From positions 1-8,433 of the forward strand of contig CAIZDF010000608.1 of assembly GCA_903931645.1 (NCBI GenBank): 8,433 nt of DNA, written 5' to 3'. The DNA comes from an uncultured Tolumonas sp. (GTDB lineage: Bacteria > Pseudomonadota > Gammaproteobacteria > Enterobacterales > Aeromonadaceae). Below the pieces are notes generated by a model. The model was not told the origin of the DNA, did not search any database, and saw only the letters and a program-made list of their open reading frames with translations. Below are positions 7,652 to 8,433 of the stretch, in pieces (position 1 is the first letter of the stretch; each line of letters opens with the position of its first letter). Both the position numbers and the translations under genes were made by a program.

Positions 7652-8433
7652 ATGAGTTCAAACGCGACGAAATATACCTTATTAGGTCTTGTTGTAGCGG
7701 GATGTGCCGCCGTTGTAGCGGCTAGTTGGTACACCATAAAATCGTTAGATGAACATATTTTGTCGAGTGTTGATGCCATTAATCGTAGCGGTGTGATGCG
7801 GGCTAGTTGGTATCCAGAATCAACCATGCCGTTTTCCCGTGATGGTGTTCTGCATTTGGTCGTGATCAACCAGCATATGCGACAAAATCAAAATGCCGGT
7901 GCGGTAGATAGTAATGACCCTGAATCGTTACGCGCTGCACAAGATGCAATGACAGAGCCTCTGCCAGCCGAGCCACAAAAACCGGTTGAGCTATTTGTGA
8001 ATGTTTCTAATACGGTCCTGCCTTTGATTGTAAAAGGCGCAGCGACGTTAGATATGTCGCGTGGCAGTATGGCTGAATTGGTAAAACAGCAATCGGTTCC
8101 TGCTTCTTTACCAATGACATTAACATGGAAATTTTCTGCGTATAACCAAGGGCTGGATATGCGCCTGAGTATGGATCACTGGATGATTGAACATCCTGAT
8201 CTGATGGTGAAAGTGGGAGCTGCAGAACTGATGTTAACCGGTGATCTTAGAGATACGCTGGAGTTTCATTATGGTTGGCAGGGCATAAAAGTTAACAATA
8301 AACCGGCGACGTTAGGTGAAATGAGTATCATGCCGCTCGAAGGTAATACGCTGCTGCGCCGTTTTGCCGGTACGTGGATTTCTCCGGAAGGTCATATGAC
8401 GCTGGAAGGGGCACATTTTTCTGCTCCGGATGC
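7652..8433 (+). CDS. Membrane-anchored protein resembling DUF945 (YdgA), 5' part
   Basis: The frame is open from ATG at 7652 to the right edge: 260 codons plus two bases, with no stop. GAGGGA (7639-7644) stands 7 nt before the ATG. The N-terminus has one hydrophobic segment (about 8-26) ending ASWYTIKSLDEHI. This resembles the start of E. coli YdgA (about 500 residues), a DUF945 inner-membrane protein with a large periplasmic part. The rest is soluble and beta-rich in appearance, with alternating hydrophobics, a Pro/Glu-rich stretch (about 97-109), and segments such as VELFVNVSNTVLPLIVKGAATLDM and TLGEMSIMPLEG. The segment LVVAGC (13-18) would also pass as a lipobox with Cys18, although hydrophobic residues continue after it. 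The family call rests on overall resemblance from memory and is moderate. With only 66 bp after cls, it may be cotranscribed with it. Confidence 0.72.
   Translation, partial: MSSNATKYTLLGLVVAGCAAVVAASWYTIKSLDEHILSSVDAINRSGVMRASWYPESTMPFSRDGVLHLVVINQHMRQNQNAGAVDSNDPESLRAAQDAMTEPLPAEPQKPVELFVNVSNTVLPLIVKGAATLDMSRGSMAELVKQQSVPASLPMTLTWKFSAYNQGLDMRLSMDHWMIEHPDLMVKVGAAELMLTGDLRDTLEFHYGWQGIKVNNKPATLGEMSIMPLEGNTLLRRFAGTWISPEGHMTLEGAHFSAPD

Noticed and set aside
7618..7869. An 83-codon minus-strand ORF near the right end.
   Set aside because: It lies antisense to the start of the DUF945-like gene, which has a good ribosome binding site, a membrane segment and an open frame to the edge.

Overview
The window looks like an ordinary chromosomal stretch of a gammaproteobacterium with intermediate GC. 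LigA, PurL, NlpC and ClsA all align well, from memory, with their enterobacterial counterparts. An ERIC-type repeat is present, which is known mainly from Enterobacterales and Vibrionaceae. The gene order (ligA, purL, nlpC, a DUF1439 gene, cls) is not that of E. coli. I would guess Aeromonadales, for example a Tolumonas-like organism, but the sequence alone does not prove this. No phage, plasmid, insertion sequence, CRISPR, tRNA or rRNA was seen.

Layout. Bases 1-432 hold the 3' end of ligA (last HhH motif and the BRCT domain). Bases 433-873 are a long spacer. On its minus strand lies a possible 46-residue arginine-rich ORF (497-637). It has a CAA-rich leader, a purine-rich ribosome binding site, a dyad upstream and a 12-bp hairpin downstream. 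The right end of the spacer carries a good sigma-70 promoter for purL. Bases 874-4764 encode full-length, apparently active FGAR amidotransferase, followed by a clear intrinsic terminator (4793-4820). A 128-bp ERIC-like element (4839-4966) fills the gap to the convergent next gene.

Bases 4968-6022 are a two-gene minus-strand operon: a secreted DUF1439 (YceB-like) protein, then an NlpC/P60 lipoprotein, coupled by an ATGA overlap. Its promoter lies in an 87-bp divergent region shared with cls. Bases 6110-7585 encode cardiolipin synthase with both HKD motifs. A partial gene resembling DUF945/YdgA starts at 7652 and runs off the right edge.

Functionally, the left half is housekeeping (DNA ligation, de novo purine synthesis). 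The right half is an envelope cluster: a peptidoglycan hydrolase, a periplasmic partner candidate, a phospholipid synthase and a membrane-anchored periplasmic protein. I see no clearly new multi-gene system. The least explained items are the small basic minus-strand ORF with its control signals, and the DUF1439 protein that lacks a lipobox.
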